Assembly (NCBI GenBank): GCA_035605155.1
Contig: DATNHC010000071.1
Location: 1 to 9,455 of the forward strand
Source of the DNA: VRUE01 sp035605155
GTDB taxonomy: Bacteria; Actinomycetota; Thermoleophilia; Solirubrobacterales; 70-9
DNA: 9,455 nt
Reading direction: 5' to 3'
Shown one piece after another: positions 6,882 to 9,455 of this stretch (the stretch's first letter is position 1; every line of letters starts with the position of its first letter). A model generated the notes under the pieces. That model had not been told where the DNA came from. It saw only the letters and a program-made list of their open reading frames with translations, and made no database searches. The position numbers were made by a program, and so were the translations under genes.

Positions 6882-7465
6882 GTCTCCGCTCCCTCCCGCT
6901 CGAGCTGTGAGCTGGTTGTCATCGCCATGAACAGTGCGTGCAGCCGCGTGTCGTCGGTCAGCTCCGGATGGAAGGCGCAGGTGAGCACGTTTCCTTCGCG
7001 GATCGCCACCGGGTGCCCGTCGTAGGAAGCCAACACCTCGACCGCCGGCCCGTGCCGCTCGACCCGTGGAGCCCTGATGAAGACGGCGCGCAGAGGCTCA
7101 TCGCCGATTCCCTCCAGCTCGAGATCCACCTCGAAGCTCTGCAACTGGCGGCCGAAGGCATTGCGAGCCGCGGTCGCATCGATCAGGCCGAGGTGGGCGT
7201 CGTCACAGACGATCATCCCGGCGCAGGTTCCCAGCACCGTGCGACCACTTTCGTAGTGCGCCCGGATGGCCGGCTCCAGCCCCGCCATCTCGATGCCCAT
7301 CGAGATCGTCGTGCTCTCCCCTCCGGGAATCACAAGTCCATCGAGATCCGTCATGTCCCGAGGCGTTCTCACCTCACTCACCGCAGCCCCCAGGTCGCGC
7401 AGGGCGCGCTCGTGTGCTTCGAACCCGCCTTGGATTGCCAGGACGCCGAGGCGCAGCTCAGGCAC
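6878..7465 (-). CDS. pdxT: PdxT, glutaminase subunit of pyridoxal 5'-phosphate synthase
   Basis: PdxT hydrolyses glutamine and channels ammonia to PdxS for vitamin B6 synthesis. From GTG 7465 the product is 195 residues, the usual family size, beginning VPELRLGVLAIQGGFEAHERAL. Seen: the GG-loop PGGEST (47-52), catalytic Cys81 in GTCAGM, the RNAFGRQ block (101-107), and His166 and Glu168 in FHPEL, completing the Cys-His-Glu triad. A longer reading frame open to 7531 would add 22 residues (MRPCLASRLP...) that are merely pdxS sequence in another frame and match no PdxT, so I reject that start. The GTG start overlaps the 3' end of pdxS by 8 nt and has AGGA about 5 nt upstream. Translational coupling of the two synthase subunits is expected. 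Confidence 0.96.
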   Translation of the reverse strand: MPELRLGVLAIQGGFEAHERALRDLGAAVSEVRTPRDMTDLDGLVIPGGESTTISMGIEMAGLEPAIRAHYESGRTVLGTCAGMIVCDDAHLGLIDATAARNAFGRQLQSFEVDLELEGIGDEPLRAVFIRAPRVERHGPAVEVLASYDGHPVAIREGNVLTCAFHPELTDDTRLHALFMAMTTSSQLEREGAET

Positions 7466-8345
7466 CGCGGTCCTGCAGCAGCGCGTCGGCGGCGGCCAGC
7501 TCGGCAATCTCGAGGCCAGGCATGGCCTCACCGAGACCGATCGAGGCCGCTGCCACCCGCTCAGGGTCGTTGAAGTGCGTGGTCGCCTCGACGATCGCCT
7601 TGGCGCGCCGCTCGGGATCCGCGCTCTTGAAGATGCCCGAGCCGACGAAGTTGCCCTCGGCGCCGAGCTGCATCATCAGCGCCGCGTCGGCCGGCGTAGC
7701 GATGCCGCCGGCACAGAAGAGCGGTACGGGTAGGCGCCCCTCGGCCGCCACCTCGTGCACGACTTCGTGCGGCGCCTGGTGCTCCTTGGCAGCCGCGGCA
7801 AGCTCCTCGGGGCCGAGCTGGGCGAGCCGCTTGATCCCAGAGACGATCTCCCGCATGTGGCGCACCGCCTCGACCACGTTGCCGGTCCCCGCCTCGCCCT
7901 TGGAGCGGATCATCGCCGCCCCCTCGCCGACGCGCCGCAGAGCCTCGCCGAGGTTGGTGGCGCCGCAGACGAAAGGCACGTCGAAGGCCAGCTTGTCGAT
8001 GTGGTTGCGCTCGTCAGCGGGGGTCAGCACCTCGGACTCGTCGATGTAGTCGACTTCGAGCGCCTGCAGGACCTGGGCCTCGGCGAAGTGACCGATCCGC
8101 GCCTTGGCCATCACCGGGATCGTCACCGCCTCCTGGATGCCTTTGATCATCGCCGGGTCCGACATGCGCGCTACGCCGCCGTCCTTGCGTATGTCGGCCG
8201 GCACCCGTTCTAGCGCCATCACCGCGCAGGCACCAGCCTGCTCGGCGATCCGCGCCTGCTCAGGCGTGACCACGTCCATGATCACGCCGCCCTTCAGCAT
8301 CTCGGCAAGGCCCGTCTTTACACGGAAAGTCGCTCGCTCAGCCAT
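7458..8345 (-). CDS. pdxS: PdxS, synthase subunit of pyridoxal 5'-phosphate synthase
   Basis: PdxS makes pyridoxal 5'-phosphate from ribose 5-phosphate, glyceraldehyde 3-phosphate and ammonia supplied by PdxT (the DXP-independent B6 route). The 295-residue (beta/alpha)8 protein is highly typical: GGVIMDVVTPEQARIAEQAG (19-38) with Asp24, VMALERVPADIRKDGGVARM, the Schiff-base Lys81 in PVMAKARIGH, the second active-site Lys149 in RSKGEAGTGN, and the phosphate-binding FCAGGIATPADAALMMQLGAEGNFVGSGIFKS near the C terminus (quoted in two parts: FCAGGIATPADAA and MMQLGAEGVGSGIFKS-like). The ATG at 8345 has no Shine-Dalgarno sequence; TAGTAT ends 9 nt before it, consistent with leaderless translation. 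It is first in the operon pdxS-pdxT-aminopeptidase. Confidence 0.98.
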   Translation of the reverse strand: MAERATFRVKTGLAEMLKGGVIMDVVTPEQARIAEQAGACAVMALERVPADIRKDGGVARMSDPAMIKGIQEAVTIPVMAKARIGHFAEAQVLQALEVDYIDESEVLTPADERNHIDKLAFDVPFVCGATNLGEALRRVGEGAAMIRSKGEAGTGNVVEAVRHMREIVSGIKRLAQLGPEELAAAAKEHQAPHEVVHEVAAEGRLPVPLFCAGGIATPADAALMMQLGAEGNFVGSGIFKSADPERRAKAIVEATTHFNDPERVAAASIGLGEAMPGLEIAELAAADALLQDRGA

Positions 8346-8354
8346 GAGGGGCCA

Positions 8355-8360
8355 ATACTA
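8355..8360 (-). promoter_or_regulatory. Likely -10 element of the pdxS promoter
   Basis: TAGTAT on the minus strand, 9 nt before the pdxS ATG, in a locally less GC-rich patch. GCGACT at 8382-8377, 16 nt further upstream, is a weak -35 candidate. If correct, transcription starts within about 3 nt of the ATG and pdxS mRNA is leaderless, fitting the absence of a ribosome-binding site. Confidence 0.45.
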
Positions 8361-8390
8361 CGCGTCACCTCGCCCCAGTCGCGTTCGTCG

Positions 8391-8413
8391 TTTGTCCGGC
8401 TATCCCTGACAAA
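8391..8413. promoter_or_regulatory. Inverted repeat upstream of pdxS, candidate operator
   Basis: TTTGTC (8391-8396) and GACAAA (8408-8413) are perfect 6-bp inverted arms around an 11-bp spacer, with two further symmetric GG/CC pairs inside (TTTGTC-n-GG...CC-n-GACAAA). It lies 31 bp upstream of the proposed -10 of pdxS, a plausible place for an activator or for a repressor that reaches the -35 region. It could also be a hairpin ending the upstream regulator transcript. Confidence 0.4.
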
Positions 8414-8432
8414 TGCCGAACGCATGCCGGCA
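8414..8432 (-). terminator. Small hairpin after the RpiR-type gene, possible terminator
   Basis: TGCCG (8414-8418) and CGGCA (8428-8432) form a 5-bp stem with a 9-nt loop beginning 3 bp after the regulator stop codon. No T-run follows on the minus strand. Together with the adjacent 8391-8413 repeat it could form a double hairpin, but each stem is short, so the call is weak. Confidence 0.2.
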
Positions 8433-8435
8433 ACG

Positions 8436-9371
8436 CTACTTCAGCTTGTATGCCCGGATGCGGTCTTTGTGGGTGTCTTCGTCTCTGGCGTAAAGGCCGT
8501 GTGCCAGAGCTTGGACGAGAGCCATCAGGGCGGTATTGGAGCGGGCGAAGGAGGGGCTGTTGGAGGAGTAGTAGAGGGTTAGCTCGGCATGCTCGCCGAC
8601 CTCCGACATCGAAGCGTCGGAGACAGCCAGGGTGCGGGCGCCCCGGTGCAGCGCGAGCTTCATCGCCCGCAGCAGCAGCGGATGGGCACGGCCCGAGGAG
8701 AGGACGATGACCAGGGTCTCGTCGTCGATCCGGCCGAGGCGCTGCAGCGACTCGCCACCGGTGCTGGCGACGATCTCGGCGCGGATGTCGAGCAGGCTGA
8801 GCGTGTGACGCAGGTAGCTGGCGAAGAAAGCCATCTGGTCGACCCCGACGATCACCACCCGCTGGGCTTCGGCAAGCGCGGTCACGGCGCCGTCGACCTG
8901 CTCGCGAGTCAGCTTGCGCGCCGTTTCCTCCAAGTTCGCATAGTCGGCGCCAAGTGAGCCCTCCAGCTCGGAGTGATCGAAGGAGAACAGCGCCCCGGCG
9001 CTTGCACTGCTGCCGTTGACGACACCGGCCGTGCGGTACTCCTCGATCGCCGCTTGCTGAAGCTCGGGATAGCCCTCGAAGCCGAGGGCCTGGGAGAAGC
9101 GCACCACCGTCGAGGACGAGGTGCTCGCTCTCCTGGCCAGCTCCTCGGCAGTGAGGAAGGCTGCCTCGTCGAGATGATCGACGATGTAGCGAGCGACATC
9201 CTTCTGCGAACGCGAGAACTCGTCGAAGCGCTCCTGGATGTACTCGGAAAGACTCTTTAGTTGAGGGCCGGTTTTGGTCGCAGTCTTGGTCACGGCGATC
9301 AGATTCGTCGGACCCAGGGCTTTCCCTTCCAGCGATCGGTGAACGATTGCGCCCACCTCAACCTCGCCCAT
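8436..9371 (-). CDS. MurR/RpiR family transcriptional regulator (HTH plus SIS domains)
   Basis: RpiR-type regulators bind DNA through an N-terminal helix-turn-helix and sense a ligand, often a sugar phosphate, through a C-terminal SIS domain. The 311-residue product shows the HTH at about 71-105 (FLTAEELARRASTSSSTVVR, then FSQALGFEGYPEL), a linker, and a SIS domain at about 160-290 with the typical alternation RVVIVGV, RAEIVAS, ETLVIVLSSG and ARTLAVSD. The usual GxGxS ligand loop reads VGVDQM (175-180) and the SxSGxT loop reads LSSGRAH (224-230), so the ligand may not be a standard sugar phosphate. ATG 9371 gives an extra 25-40 residues compared with typical members; GTG at 9293 (285 residues) is an alternative start. 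Neither has a strong ribosome site. It lies immediately upstream of pdxS on the same strand, 90 bp away. Confidence 0.93.
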   Translation of the reverse strand: MGEVEVGAIVHRSLEGKALGPTNLIAVTKTATKTGPQLKSLSEYIQERFDEFSRSQKDVARYIVDHLDEAAFLTAEELARRASTSSSTVVRFSQALGFEGYPELQQAAIEEYRTAGVVNGSSASAGALFSFDHSELEGSLGADYANLEETARKLTREQVDGAVTALAEAQRVVIVGVDQMAFFASYLRHTLSLLDIRAEIVASTGGESLQRLGRIDDETLVIVLSSGRAHPLLLRAMKLALHRGARTLAVSDASMSEVGEHAELTLYYSSNSPSFARSNTALMALVQALAHGLYARDEDTHKDRIRAYKLK

Positions 9372-9391
9372 CTGGTTGGATTGCCCTTGCG

Positions 9392-9455
9392 ATGACCCTC
9401 GAGCAGGCCCTGCGGTTGACCAACCGCAACATGATTGCCTTTGATCTTCTTCTCG
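9392..9455 (+). CDS. Possible 5' end of a divergent gene, cut by the window edge
   Basis: From ATG 9392 the plus strand is open to the edge (21 codons, beginning MTLEQALRLTNRN, then a second in-frame ATG at 9431 followed by IAFDLLL). It would diverge from the RpiR-type regulator, a common arrangement for a regulator and its target. There is no clear ribosome site before either ATG, and 21 codons are too few to identify a family or to be sure it is coding. Confidence 0.3.
   Translation, partial: MTLEQALRLTNRNMIAFDLLL
9411..9428. promoter_or_regulatory. Perfect 7-bp inverted repeat upstream of the RpiR-type gene
   Basis: TGCGGTT (9411-9417) and AACCGCA (9422-9428) are perfect inverted arms around GACC. 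The site is 40 bp upstream of the regulator start, where an autoregulatory operator or a divergent-promoter operator could lie; it would alternatively be a hairpin within the coding region of the possible divergent gene. Confidence 0.35.

Noticed and set aside
7466..7531. Upstream extension of pdxT giving a 217-residue protein
   Set aside because: The extra 22 residues are pdxS coding sequence in another frame and resemble no PdxT; the GTG at 7465 gives the normal length and N terminus.
1..9455. CRISPR array, tandem repeats, tRNA or insertion sequence
   Set aside because: No regularly spaced repeats, cloverleaf-like segment, transposase motif or terminal repeats with target duplication were seen on reading both strands.

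Overview
The window is a 9.5-kb stretch of a high-GC chromosome, almost certainly from an actinobacterium. The genes pdxS, pdxT, yebC, ruvC, ruvA, ruvB and secD lie in the order familiar from Actinomycetota (usually pdxST - yebC - ruvCAB - yajC - secD - secF). The inserted genes and general sequence character suggest a deep-branching class such as Thermoleophilia (Solirubrobacterales/Gaiellales). That finer placement is inference.

All clearly recognised genes are on the minus strand, so the window reads right to left. From the right: a possible first fragment of a divergent plus-strand gene (9392 to the edge); a MurR/RpiR-type regulator (8436-9371); a 97-bp gap with inverted repeats and a likely pdxS promoter; then pdxS, pdxT and an M29 aminopeptidase as one tightly overlapping operon (5778-8345). 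A 125-bp convergent gap follows, nearly filled by a large nested inverted repeat (5676-5768). On its other side lies the only clear plus-strand gene, a small three-helix membrane protein (5206-5652). It diverges from yebC, with start codons only 3-12 bp apart. A second minus-strand operon then runs leftward: yebC, ruvC, ruvA, ruvB, a small zinc-ribbon/PAS protein, and secD, which is cut by the left edge.

Functionally the window holds vitamin B6 synthesis (PdxS/PdxT make pyridoxal 5'-phosphate), Holliday-junction processing (RuvABC), a translation/regulatory factor (YebC) and the SecD subunit of the protein-export machine. The household genes look intact, with the catalytic residues I could check in place.

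The least ordinary points are these: the position normally held by yajC, just before secD, is taken by a zinc-ribbon plus PAS protein; an M29 peptidase is translationally coupled to pdxT; a long structured inverted repeat separates the two convergent transcripts; and an RpiR-type regulator with an atypical SIS motif sits immediately upstream of pdxST. I saw no CRISPR array, tRNA, rRNA, insertion sequence or phage gene. I do not see a clear new multi-gene defence or metabolic system; the zinc-ribbon/PAS gene and the inverted repeat are the best leads.
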